62,752 nt of DNA from Sphingorhabdus sp. Alg239-R122 (lineage in GTDB: Bacteria; Pseudomonadota; Alphaproteobacteria; Sphingomonadales; Sphingomonadaceae). The stretch is from the NCBI RefSeq assembly GCF_900537065.1, contig NZ_UNRC01000010.1, forward strand, positions 1 through 62,752. The letters run 5' to 3'. Position 1 is the stretch's first letter; every line of letters begins with the position of its first letter. Below are positions 53,541-62,231 of this stretch, piece after piece. The notes below the pieces were generated by a model. That model made no database searches. It was given only the letters and a program-made list of their open reading frames with translations, and was not told where the DNA came from. The position numbers were made by a program, and so were the translations under genes.

Positions 53541-56078
53541 ATGACAGATACGCGGTTTAATCCGCTTGCGGCTGACACGCGCTGGCAGAAAGTCTGGGAA
53601 GAGCAGCAGACTTTTAAGGCGGATGACAATAGCGAGCGTCCGCGCAGCTATGTGCTGGAAATGTTTCCCTATCCGTCGGGACGCATTCATATCGGCCATG
53701 TGCGCAACTATACTATGGGTGATGTGCTGGCGCGTTTCCGGCGTATGACCGGACATGAAGTGCTGCACCCTATGGGCTGGGACGCATTTGGCATGCCAGC
53801 GGAAAACGCGGCGATGGAAAAAGGTGTGCACCCGGGCGGTTGGACGCATAAAAATATCGATTCAATGAAGGCGCAGCTGAAAAGGCTGGGCTTTGCGCTT
53901 GACTGGACCCGCGAATTTGCGACCTGTGACGCCGAATATTACGGCCATGAACAGGCACTGTTTCTTGACATGTTTGAAGGCGGCCTGGTCTATCGCAAGG
54001 AAAGTGCGGTGAACTGGGATCCGGTTGATATGACTGTGCTCGCCAATGAGCAGGTGATTGATGGCAAGGGCTGGCGTAGCGGCGCGGAAGTCGAAAAGCG
54101 AAAATTGTCGCAATGGTTTCTGAAAATCACCGACTTTGCTGACGATCTGATTGAAGGCCTGGGCGAGTTGGATGGCTGGCCCGAAAAAGTGCGCATGATG
54201 CAGGAAAACTGGATAGGTAAATCACAGGGCCTGACATTCCGGTTCAAACTGGACCGTGCGGCGGGTGATTTCGGTGATATTGAGGTTTTCTCTACGCGTC
54301 CTGACACGATTTTTGGGGCAAGTTTTTGCGCGATTGCGGCGGATCATCCGCTGGCGCTGGCATTGGCAGAAGGAAATGATGCGCTGGCGGCCTTTGCTGA
54401 TGAATGCCGCAAAACTGGCACAGCAGCAGCCGAGATTGAAACACAGGAAAAACGCGGTTTTGATACCGGCCTGACTGTTACCCATCCGCTCGATCCCGAG
54501 TGGCATTTACCCGTTTTTGTCGCCAATTTCGTGCTTATGGATTACGGTACGGGCGCGGTTTTTGGTGTGCCGGCGCACGACCAGCGCGATCTGGATTTCG
54601 CCCGCAAATATATGCTGCCTGTAACACGCGTTGTTGCTGAGGAAGGCGAGGAAGATACGCCGATCCATGACGAAGCCTATACTGGCCTCGGCAATATCAT
54701 CAACTCAAAGTTCCTGAATGGCATGGAAGTCGAAGCGGCCAAGAAAGCCGTAATTGACCGTGCGGAGAATAAGGGCTGGGGTACGGGTTCAACCGTATAC
54801 AGACTGCGCGACTGGGGTGTGTCGCGGCAGCGTTATTGGGGTACGCCAATTCCGATTATCCATTGCGGTGATTGTGGGGCGGTGCCGGTTCCGAAAGACG
54901 AACTGCCCGTTAAACTTCCCGATGATGTGAGTTTTGACAAACCGGGTAATCCGCTTGAGCGGCATCCAACATGGAAGCATGTGGATTGTCCGGCATGCGG
55001 GAAAGCGGCGGCCCGTGAGACGGACACACTGGACACGTTTATCAATTCCAGCTGGTATTTCTTGCGCTTTGCAAGCCAGCCCGATGATAGGCCATTTGAC
55101 AAGGATGTGCTCGCCAAATGGATGCCGGTTGCGCAGTATATTGGCGGGATCGAGCATGCGATCCTGCACCTGCTCTATGCCCGCTTCTGGACCCGTGCGC
55201 TGAAAGCGCTTTGCAAGATCGATATAGCCGAACCCTTTGCCAGCCTGTTTACGCAGGGCATGGTGACGCATGAGACTTACTCACGCGTGCAGGGTGAGGG
55301 CAAGAGTGACACATATTACACCCCCGCAGAAGTGGACCGCGACGGCAATGGCGCGAAACTGATCGCTGATGGTCAGCCGGTGGAAATCGGCCGCGTCATC
55401 AAAATGTCCAAGTCAAAGAAAAACGTTGTCGATCCTGATGAGATTGTCGACCAATATGGCGCCGACGCCGTGCGCTGGTTCATGCTGTCGGATAGTCCGC
55501 CTGAACGCGACCTGCCATGGTCGGAAGCTGGGATTGAGGGCAGCTGGCGCTTTGTGCAGCGGCTGTGGCGACTGTTTGCGCAGATTGATGACAGTGCCAG
55601 CGGCGAGGACAAGGTGGTGGACCGCAAGCTGCACCAGACACTGCACGGCGTCGCAGAAGATATTGAGGACCTGTCGTTCAACAAGGCAATTGCCAAGATA
55701 TTCGAGTTGGTCAACCTGATCGAAAAAGCAAAAGCCTCTGCCAGTCGCAATGCGGCCATCCGTGCGTTGGTGCAGATTGTCGCGCCGATGACGCCGCACC
55801 TGGCCGAGGAAGCCTGGGCCATGTTGGGAGGTGAAGGCTTGGTCGCCAATGCGCCCTGGCCCGAGGTGGATGAAAGCTTGCTGGTGGAAGATGAAGTGAC
55901 CATCGCGGTGCAGGTGCGCGGCAAGCTGCGTGATACGCTGACCGTGGCCAAGGGCTTGCCGAAAGACGATATGGAAAAACTTGCGCTTGCATCTGAAAAG
56001 GTTCAGCGTGCAATGGACGGTGCCGAGGTGCGCAAAGTGATTGTAGTGCCCGACCGGCTCGTCAATGTGGTGATTTAA
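53541..56078 (+). CDS. leuS: leucine--tRNA ligase
   Basis: Charges tRNA-Leu, class Ia with editing domain. 845 residues: HIGH box in YPSGRIHIGHVRNYTMGDVL, CP1 editing domain (ETQEKRGFDTGLTVTHPLDPEWHLPVFVANFVLM core region), KMSKS in VIKMSKSKKNVVDPDEI, then tRNA-binding helices. Only 23 bases after DUF3576; ends at the base where lptE begins, so it is in the operon. Confidence 0.97.
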   Translation: MTDTRFNPLAADTRWQKVWEEQQTFKADDNSERPRSYVLEMFPYPSGRIHIGHVRNYTMGDVLARFRRMTGHEVLHPMGWDAFGMPAENAAMEKGVHPGGWTHKNIDSMKAQLKRLGFALDWTREFATCDAEYYGHEQALFLDMFEGGLVYRKESAVNWDPVDMTVLANEQVIDGKGWRSGAEVEKRKLSQWFLKITDFADDLIEGLGELDGWPEKVRMMQENWIGKSQGLTFRFKLDRAAGDFGDIEVFSTRPDTIFGASFCAIAADHPLALALAEGNDALAAFADECRKTGTAAAEIETQEKRGFDTGLTVTHPLDPEWHLPVFVANFVLMDYGTGAVFGVPAHDQRDLDFARKYMLPVTRVVAEEGEEDTPIHDEAYTGLGNIINSKFLNGMEVEAAKKAVIDRAENKGWGTGSTVYRLRDWGVSRQRYWGTPIPIIHCGDCGAVPVPKDELPVKLPDDVSFDKPGNPLERHPTWKHVDCPACGKAAARETDTLDTFINSSWYFLRFASQPDDRPFDKDVLAKWMPVAQYIGGIEHAILHLLYARFWTRALKALCKIDIAEPFASLFTQGMVTHETYSRVQGEGKSDTYYTPAEVDRDGNGAKLIADGQPVEIGRVIKMSKSKKNVVDPDEIVDQYGADAVRWFMLSDSPPERDLPWSEAGIEGSWRFVQRLWRLFAQIDDSASGEDKVVDRKLHQTLHGVAEDIEDLSFNKAIAKIFELVNLIEKAKASASRNAAIRALVQIVAPMTPHLAEEAWAMLGGEGLVANAPWPEVDESLLVEDEVTIAVQVRGKLRDTLTVAKGLPKDDMEKLALASEKVQRAMDGAEVRKVIVVPDRLVNVVI

Positions 56079-56578
56079 TGCGCATATTGCTCTGTCTGTT
56101 GTTGCCTTTCATGCTCGCCGGGTGCGGGCTGAAACCGCTTTATGCGGGCGGCACGAGCGGGGCGGTTTCACAAAGCCTGGGACATGTGGAGGTCGCACCT
56201 ATTGGAGGACAGGCCGGATGGCTGGTGCGCAACGCGCTCACGGACCGGCTGGCGCCGCTTTCGAACGGCGGGCCGCAATATCTCTTGAAAATCCGGCTGG
56301 ATGACAGGCTGGAGGGGTTTGGCCTGCTCGCCAATGACACCGTCAGCCGCGAACGCCGCACATTGCGCGCGCGCTATCAGCTGGTCGACGCGGCAACGGG
56401 CGAAACGGTGCTTGATGCAACCGCCGGGTCAGATGCCGGCATTGATGTGGTGAGCAGTGAATATGCGACCATCGCTGCGGAAAACACCGCGCTCGAAAAC
56501 CTATCGCGCGAAGTGGCGGAGCAGATTGTCGAGCGACTGTCGCTTTTTGCCCGTAAGCGCGCCACGCCAAACCCATGA
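56078..56578 (+). CDS. lptE: LPS assembly lipoprotein LptE
   Basis: Plug of the LptD barrel that inserts LPS in the outer membrane. 166 residues: signal peptide (MRILLCLLLPFMLAG) with lipobox LAGC, then the LptE pattern GLKPLYAGG, LVRNALTDRLAPL, SRERRTLRARYQLVDAATGETV and AENTALENLSREVAEQIVERLSLF. ATG overlaps the last base of leuS; its end overlaps holA by four bases. The leuS-lptE-holA order is standard. Confidence 0.93.
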   Translation: MRILLCLLLPFMLAGCGLKPLYAGGTSGAVSQSLGHVEVAPIGGQAGWLVRNALTDRLAPLSNGGPQYLLKIRLDDRLEGFGLLANDTVSRERRTLRARYQLVDAATGETVLDATAGSDAGIDVVSSEYATIAAENTALENLSREVAEQIVERLSLFARKRATPNP

Positions 56579-57609
56579 AGGTAAAGGCGGCGGATATCCG
56601 CGCCGCGATGCGGCAGACATCATCGGATATTATCTGTTACCTGCTTTACGGCCCCGATGAATCGACCAGCGCAGAATTTGCCGCTGGCCTGGCAAAGGCA
56701 TTTGGCGAGGATGCCGAACGGACCGACTTTACAGGGGCTGAGCTGAAAAGCGATCCGAGCAGGCTGGCTGATGAAGCCGCATCGCTGTCATTGTTCGGGG
56801 AAAAACGCTATATCCGCGTCACAACGCAGGGCGAGGAAAGTCTCGTTGCGGTGGAAAACCTGCTGGCGGCGGACAATATCATCAATCCCGTGATTATCCA
56901 AGCCACGGGCATGACTGATCGCGGCAAGGTGGCCAAGGCTGTTGCCGCCGCTAAAAATGCCCTTGCCTGTATGAATTACCTGCCCGATGCGAATGAAATG
57001 GCGGGTATTGTCAGCGAATTTGGCCGTACCAAGGGCGTCAACATATCGCGGCCGTTGGCGGCGCAGATTGCGAGCTATACCGGTATGGACAGGCGGTTGG
57101 CGGAACAGGAAGTGGAGAAAATGTCGCTCTATCTCGACGCATCGCCCAATGCGCCGCAGGTGGTGGAGCCTGAAATTGCCGCGGCATTGCGCGCGGAGAC
57201 TGAGGATGAGGCCATGGGCCCTGTCATCAACTGCGTGCTGGGTGGTAATATGGGTAAATTGGCGGGTGAGCTGGCGCGGATTGACGAGGCAGGTATCTCC
57301 GAAGTGGGACTGGTGCTGGCGCTGCAGCGCCGTGCCGTGCAGCTGGCACAGCTGGCGGGCAAAATGGGGCGTGGCGGTGATATTCATGCCTTTGTTGAAA
57401 ATGAATCGCGGCGCGGGCCGATTTTCTGGAAGGAAAAACCCGATTATATCCGCCAGCTCAGCCGCTGGCGCGGCCCGGCGCTGGCGCGGCTGGGCGAGCG
57501 TCTGATCGATCTACATGGCCGAATGATGATGAACAGCCAGTCAGGCTCTCAGCTGCTCAGGCAGGAACTGACCGAAATCACTCGCGCCGCCGCTGCGATG
57601 GCGCGCTGA
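56575..57609 (+). CDS. holA: DNA polymerase III subunit delta
   Basis: Clamp-loader subunit that opens the beta clamp. 344 residues with the RecA-like N-terminal region (DIICYLLYGPDESTSAEFAAGLAKAFG, SLFGEKRYIRV), the helical centre (ARQIASYTGMDRRLAEQEVEKMSLYL region) and C-terminal collar helices (LQRRAVQLAQLAGKMGRGG, PIFWKEKPDYIRQLSRW). Co-translated with lptE. Confidence 0.95.
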   Translation: MKVKAADIRAAMRQTSSDIICYLLYGPDESTSAEFAAGLAKAFGEDAERTDFTGAELKSDPSRLADEAASLSLFGEKRYIRVTTQGEESLVAVENLLAADNIINPVIIQATGMTDRGKVAKAVAAAKNALACMNYLPDANEMAGIVSEFGRTKGVNISRPLAAQIASYTGMDRRLAEQEVEKMSLYLDASPNAPQVVEPEIAAALRAETEDEAMGPVINCVLGGNMGKLAGELARIDEAGISEVGLVLALQRRAVQLAQLAGKMGRGGDIHAFVENESRRGPIFWKEKPDYIRQLSRWRGPALARLGERLIDLHGRMMMNSQSGSQLLRQELTEITRAAAAMAR

Positions 57610-57617
57610 AATATGAC

Positions 57618-58163
57618 CTATTCGTAATTTGCGGTGATGCGGATGCGACCGCGATAATGGCCGCTGGCATTGCCATCGACCCGCAATCTACCGCCAAATG
57701 CAAAGGTCAGGCGGCCCGTGGCATCCAGCTGGGGCGCCGCAGGCAATGTAGTTTCCATAGACATAAGTTCTGCCTTGCCACCGCCCGGTGCGCGCAAAGT
57801 GACTTGCGCAGGCAATGTGATGCGTATGCCGCGCCCAGGCTCTCCGGTAATGACGGCCTCACCCGATAGCCACATGCCACCCAGTCCCTCGACCTCACCA
57901 CGGAAATTGCGTTGGCCATTATAGGGATCCAGCTCGACTTCGCCGCCGCTTTGTCCTGTCAGGGCAAGCCGGTCAAAATCGAGTGCGGTGGTGATATTGA
58001 TATGCAGTGCCTTGCTTGGCTTTTTTTCCTTGCTCTCCTTTGCTTTTTCGCTGTCGCTGCACAGCCTGCACTGTGCCAGTGCATTGGGCGCCGGCTGTAC
58101 GGTGAGCGCGGCCAGGCATAAAAGCATCAAGCAAAAAGGGCGAAAGATTGGTATCATGCCCAT
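57618..58163 (-). CDS. DUF4402 exported protein
   Basis: 181 residues with a signal peptide (FRPFCLMLLCLAALTVQPAPNALA, cut before QCRLC). DUF4402 is a beta-sandwich family of secreted, possibly fimbria-like proteins. NITTALDFDRLALTG, GGMWLSGEAVITGEPGRGIRITLP and GRLRVDGNASGHYRGRIRITANY match it. The mature start has a paired cysteine (CRLC) and a lysine-rich stretch (EKAKESKEKKPSK). It is convergent with holA, 8 bases apart, and monocistronic. Confidence 0.8.
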   Translation of the reverse strand: MGMIPIFRPFCLMLLCLAALTVQPAPNALAQCRLCSDSEKAKESKEKKPSKALHINITTALDFDRLALTGQSGGEVELDPYNGQRNFRGEVEGLGGMWLSGEAVITGEPGRGIRITLPAQVTLRAPGGGKAELMSMETTLPAAPQLDATGRLTFAFGGRLRVDGNASGHYRGRIRITANYE

Positions 58164-58273
58164 GAATATGCGCCGATTGTTTGAAGATATGGTAAATAAA
58201 GCGTTGCACGGTGTACGCGGATGCCTGACGTGACACGGTTGATTTCGGCTCGAACAACGCCCAGATATTACTT

Positions 58274-58675
58274 ATGGATGCAAAGAAACTTTCCGATGCC
58301 GAATGGCGCAACCGCCTGACTCCTGAACAGTATCATGTGCTGCGCGAAGCAGGCACGGAGCGCGCGTTTACGGGTAAATATAACGACCATAAGGCCAAGG
58401 GTAGTTACAAATGTACAGGCTGCGGCGAAACCTTATTTGAATCGGATGCCAAGTTTGACAGTGGCTGCGGCTGGCCCAGCTTTACAGTGCCAGCCAGTGG
58501 TGAAGCGGTGGAAGAACGGACCGACACCAGCCATGGCATGATCCGCACCGAAGTGCTGTGCTCCACATGTAATGGCCATTTGGGGCATGTTTTCCCCGAT
58601 GGACCAGGGCCAGAGGGGCTTCGTTACTGCATGAATAGCCTGGCGTTGGATTTTGACGCGGAAAAAGAAAAATAA
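58274..58675 (+). CDS. msrB: peptide-methionine (R)-S-oxide reductase
   Basis: Repairs oxidised methionine. 133 residues: zinc cysteines in [17 protein letters not shown] and [27 protein letters not shown], and catalytic cysteine in [11 protein letters not shown]. Starts [20 protein letters not shown]; usual MsrB length. No clear partner: DUF4402 is divergent and the PBP gene lies 175 bases downstream. Confidence 0.96.
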   Translation: MDAKKLSDAEWRNRLTPEQYHVLREAGTERAFTGKYNDHKAKGSYKCTGCGETLFESDAKFDSGCGWPSFTVPASGEAVEERTDTSHGMIRTEVLCSTCNGHLGHVFPDGPGPEGLRYCMNSLALDFDAEKEK

Positions 58676-58850
58676 GCTACTGATATAGCATCATATTAAT
58701 ATATGTGCGAACAACGGGATTCACAGAGCCTCTTATTTCGCCTATCCCTTGTGAAGCTCGGCTCGTCGCAACGATAATTTGCATCATTCAGCAAAGGTAA
58801 AGGCGAAAACCGGCTTGGTCGTACAGCAGAGGACGACCCAGGGGTAGGAT

Positions 58851-61028
58851 ATGGCGCGCGTAAAAAAACCGGTGAAGAAAAAGGCCAGGACGCGCAGTGC
58901 TTCCGCACCGAAGCAAAGTCGGTTCAAGACATGGTTCTGGCGTCTTTTTAAAACCGGACTGGTTTTGGGCTTCATAGCGATTATAGGCCTGGTGTCAGCA
59001 GTTGGTTTCACTATGTCGTCACTGCCCAGTTACGAGGCGCTCAGGAAATCCCCGAATGGGCAGATGATCCTGGTGCGTGCCAATGATGGCACCGAAATCA
59101 TGTCGCTTGGTCCCAGTTTTGGGGAATGGTTGGAAATAGAAGAGATCCCTGGTGTCATGAAAGACGCGATGATCGCGGTGGAGGATCGTCGGTTTGAAAG
59201 CCATTTTGGCGTTGATCCCTATGGCATGGGCCGGGCCAGCTGGTTTGCAGTCAAAAATTACGGCACCGGACGGCGGATGCAGGGTGCATCTACCATTACA
59301 CAGCAGCTGGCACGCAACATATTCCTCAGCAACAGCTACACATTCTGGCGCAAGGCACGTGAAATGGTGCTGGCGCTCGCAATGGAACGCAAGTTTACCA
59401 AAGACCAGATACTCGAGCTGTATCTCAACAAGGTTTATTTTGGCGGTGGTGCCTATGGCATCGATTCGGCCTCACGCAAGTTTTTCAGCCATCCGGCGAC
59501 CGAACTTGACTTGGCCGAAGCGTCGATTATCGCCGGATTGGTCAAGGCGCCTTCGCGCTATTCGCCAACCGCTGATGCACAGGCGGCTATTGACCGTGCT
59601 TCGGTCGTATTGAAAGTCATGCGTGACACAGGCAAGATCACTGCGGCACAGGCGGCTTCAGTCAATCCTTCCGCCGTCAAGCTGGCCCCAGACAAGGCGC
59701 AGAACAGCGTGCGTTATTTTACCGATTGGGCGTTGCCGCAGCTGGATATGTTGCTCCCCGAAACTGATGCGCCAATCGAAGTGTGGACGACGCTGGACCT
59801 CAGAATGCAGCGTGCGGCAACCGCGGCGATACAGGCCAATGTGCCGGGCGGTGCGCAGGGTGCGATTGTATCTCTCGACCGGGATGGCGCGGTGTTGGCG
59901 ATGGTGGGCGGCACCGACTATGTCACTTCCAATTACAACCGCGCGACCAATGCCGTGCGCCAGCCAGGCTCGGCGTGGAAGCTTTTTGTTTATCTGGCGG
60001 CGCTGGAGGCAGGTTATACCCCCGAAGATATTGTGACGGATGAGAAAGTCACGATAGATGGCTGGACACCGCGCAATAGCGGGGGTCGCTTTGCGGGCGA
60101 TATCACGCTGCGCACGGCCTTCGCCTATTCGAAAAATACCGTGGCAGCGCAGCTGGGCAATGAGTTGGGCTATGGCACGATTGCCAGCATGGCGCGGCGG
60201 TTTGGCGTGACCACGCCGATTAACACCCACCCTTCGATGGTGCTGGGGACATCGGAAACACGGGTGATCGACATGACGCGTGCCTTTGCCGGGGTAAATG
60301 CGCGCGGCGCGGCGATCATGCCCTATGGCGTGACCAAGGTGACGACGATCAAGGGTGAGATTTTATACGAGGCAAAGCCTGACCTGACGCAGGTGCTGAT
60401 CCCGCCGCATGTCGCCGCAGGCATTACCGACCTGCTGCAGACGGCGGTTAATACCGGCACAGGGCGCGCGGCGCAGATTGGGCGTCCTGTCGCAGGCAAA
60501 ACCGGCACGACCAACAGCAACAAAGATGGCTGGTTCCTCGGCTTTTCCAGCGGCATAACTACCGGCGTTTGGATGGGCCGCGATGATGCCAGGCAGGTCA
60601 AGAGCCTGCAAGGCGGTCGCGCCCCGGCCAAGGCATTTGCTGATTACATGCGGGTTGCTGTGTCAGGCCGCAAAGTGGAAAAATTCGACACCGAGCTGGT
60701 GCTGCCCGAATGGCAGCTGGAGCCAGATGACGAGGCTTACTTCGAAAATCCCGACGACATGATCTTTGTCGATGAATATGGCAATCCGATTGATGTGGAT
60801 GGCGGTGAATCGCTACCTCCCGGCCCAGACCTACCGCCCGTTGAAGGGCAAAGAGCGCCCGGCGAATCGGGACCCGGGGTGCTGGATCAGGACTTTATTG
60901 ACCGTGCGACTGGCAAGACGGAAGCGCAGGGCAAGGAACAGCCGGAACCGAAAGAGGTACCGGCGCAGCGCGATCCCGCACCGCCGCCGCCACGTAATGA
61001 GCCTGCACTGGAAGAAGGGATCTACTAA
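58851..61028 (+). CDS. penicillin-binding protein 1A (class A, bifunctional)
   Basis: Polymerises glycan strands and crosslinks peptides. 725 residues: basic N-terminus, one membrane span (about 35-57), GT51 domain with catalytic glutamate in EDRRFESHFG (E111), GASTITQQLARN and KDQILELYLNKVYFGGGAYGID; transpeptidase with nucleophile S374 (RQPGSAWKLFVYL), SKN at 427-429 and KTG at 550-552. The C-terminus is long, acidic then proline-rich (PPPPRNEPA). Monocistronic. Confidence 0.96.
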   Translation: MARVKKPVKKKARTRSASAPKQSRFKTWFWRLFKTGLVLGFIAIIGLVSAVGFTMSSLPSYEALRKSPNGQMILVRANDGTEIMSLGPSFGEWLEIEEIPGVMKDAMIAVEDRRFESHFGVDPYGMGRASWFAVKNYGTGRRMQGASTITQQLARNIFLSNSYTFWRKAREMVLALAMERKFTKDQILELYLNKVYFGGGAYGIDSASRKFFSHPATELDLAEASIIAGLVKAPSRYSPTADAQAAIDRASVVLKVMRDTGKITAAQAASVNPSAVKLAPDKAQNSVRYFTDWALPQLDMLLPETDAPIEVWTTLDLRMQRAATAAIQANVPGGAQGAIVSLDRDGAVLAMVGGTDYVTSNYNRATNAVRQPGSAWKLFVYLAALEAGYTPEDIVTDEKVTIDGWTPRNSGGRFAGDITLRTAFAYSKNTVAAQLGNELGYGTIASMARRFGVTTPINTHPSMVLGTSETRVIDMTRAFAGVNARGAAIMPYGVTKVTTIKGEILYEAKPDLTQVLIPPHVAAGITDLLQTAVNTGTGRAAQIGRPVAGKTGTTNSNKDGWFLGFSSGITTGVWMGRDDARQVKSLQGGRAPAKAFADYMRVAVSGRKVEKFDTELVLPEWQLEPDDEAYFENPDDMIFVDEYGNPIDVDGGESLPPGPDLPPVEGQRAPGESGPGVLDQDFIDRATGKTEAQGKEQPEPKEVPAQRDPAPPPPRNEPALEEGIY

Positions 61029-61036
61029 AAGCGATG

Positions 61037-61789
61037 CTATTGCGTGATGACAGCATGCAGTGCCGCGCCGTGCTGTTTCAGCCAATCATCTGCCGCGCGG
61101 CGGTCACCTTCATATAAATGGTCGAGCCAGGCATAAAATGCGGGGCTGTGGTTCATATGCCGCATATGCGCAATCTCGTGCGCAACGACAGACCGCCGAA
61201 TGCTGTCAGGCGCCATGATCAGCCGCCAGTTAATGCGTATCTTGCCCGCCTGTGAGCAGCTACCCCAGCGCCGCCGTGCGTTGGATAGTGCGAGTGGCGG
61301 CGGTGAAATTGCGGCAAGCGCGCTATAATCGGCGATATCAGCGATGATGCGTGTACGTGCCTCTTTTTTGAGCCACGCGGCGACGCGCTTGGCAACACTT
61401 TCGCACGGACCCCCAACATGGATTTCGCCGCCTTCCTGCACGATGCGGCGTGGCCAGTCCTGCTGCCAGCATATTGTCATGCGCTGCCCGCGAAAGGTGA
61501 TGCTGTTGCCAGCTTCCAGACGTGCTATAGGCCCAGCCTTGGCAAAACTGTTTTCTATCCAGGCCGATTTCTGGCGAATAAAATCGGTAATCTGCCGCAC
61601 TGGCACATAAGGCGGGCTAGTCACCCGTATTGCCCGGAGCGCAGGATCGGTGCGCAGGGTGATCGAACGTGACCGGGGGTGCCGACGCAAAACCAACGCG
61701 TATTCCGTGCCATTGACAGTGATATGGTCTGGCTCATGGGGCTGCACTGGCGCCGTACTGCGTTCTTTTTGGCGTTTAAAGTTCAGCAT
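61037..61789 (-). CDS. YgjP-type zinc metallopeptidase (SprT-like, DUF45)
   Basis: About 250 residues from ATG 61789 (TTG two codons upstream is also possible). DUF45 layout: TVNGTEYALVLRRHPRSRSITLR at the start, PALRAIRVTSPPY, WGSCSQAGKIRINWRLIMAPDSI and VVAHEIAHMRHMNHSPAFYAWLDHL with the HEIAH zinc site. Substrate unknown. It overlaps the YcgN-like gene and likely forms an operon. Confidence 0.88.
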   Translation of the reverse strand: MLNFKRQKERSTAPVQPHEPDHITVNGTEYALVLRRHPRSRSITLRTDPALRAIRVTSPPYVPVRQITDFIRQKSAWIENSFAKAGPIARLEAGNSITFRGQRMTICWQQDWPRRIVQEGGEIHVGGPCESVAKRVAAWLKKEARTRIIADIADYSALAAISPPPLALSNARRRWGSCSQAGKIRINWRLIMAPDSIRRSVVAHEIAHMRHMNHSPAFYAWLDHLYEGDRRAADDWLKQHGAALHAVITQ

Positions 61790-62231
61790 CGACAATATGG
61801 TGCTCTAGCGGTCCAGCGACTGCTTCGCTTATTACTTTACCCGCCACAGAATTTCCGGTGTCATGAATGGTTTGCCGGCTACCACTCACCAGATAATGCC
61901 ATTCGGGCAACGGTCTGTCTTCCGCACGCATCCGGTAAGCGCAGCTTGCCGGGAGCCAGCTTATCCCTTCCAGTTTTCCGGGGGTTAGCCGCAGGCAATC
62001 GGGTACCAGCGCACGGCGATGCCGGTAATCGCTGCATTGTGCTGTTTGGGTGTTGAGCAGGCGGCAGGCAACATTTGTCGGGTATATGCGGCCCGCATCC
62101 TCATCTTCGACCTTGTGCAGACAGCATTTGCCGCACCCGTCGCACAGCGCCTCCCACTGTCCGCGATCAAGTGTTTCCAGTGGCTTTTCCCAAAACGGCT
62201 CGTCATTGGCGGGTTGTGCAGCTTTCGTCAC
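61776..62231 (-). CDS. YcgN family cysteine-cluster protein (UPF0260)
   Basis: 151 residues: LCDGCGKCCLHKVEDEDAGRIYPTNVACRLL and CSDYRHRRALVPDCLRL hold the conserved cysteines (CxxCxxxCC-type start, then two later), compatible with a metal or iron-sulfur site. Cytosolic, function unknown. Overlaps the SCO gene upstream by four bases and the YgjP-like gene downstream by 14. Confidence 0.9.
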   Translation of the reverse strand: MTKAAQPANDEPFWEKPLETLDRGQWEALCDGCGKCCLHKVEDEDAGRIYPTNVACRLLNTQTAQCSDYRHRRALVPDCLRLTPGKLEGISWLPASCAYRMRAEDRPLPEWHYLVSGSRQTIHDTGNSVAGKVISEAVAGPLEHHIVDAEL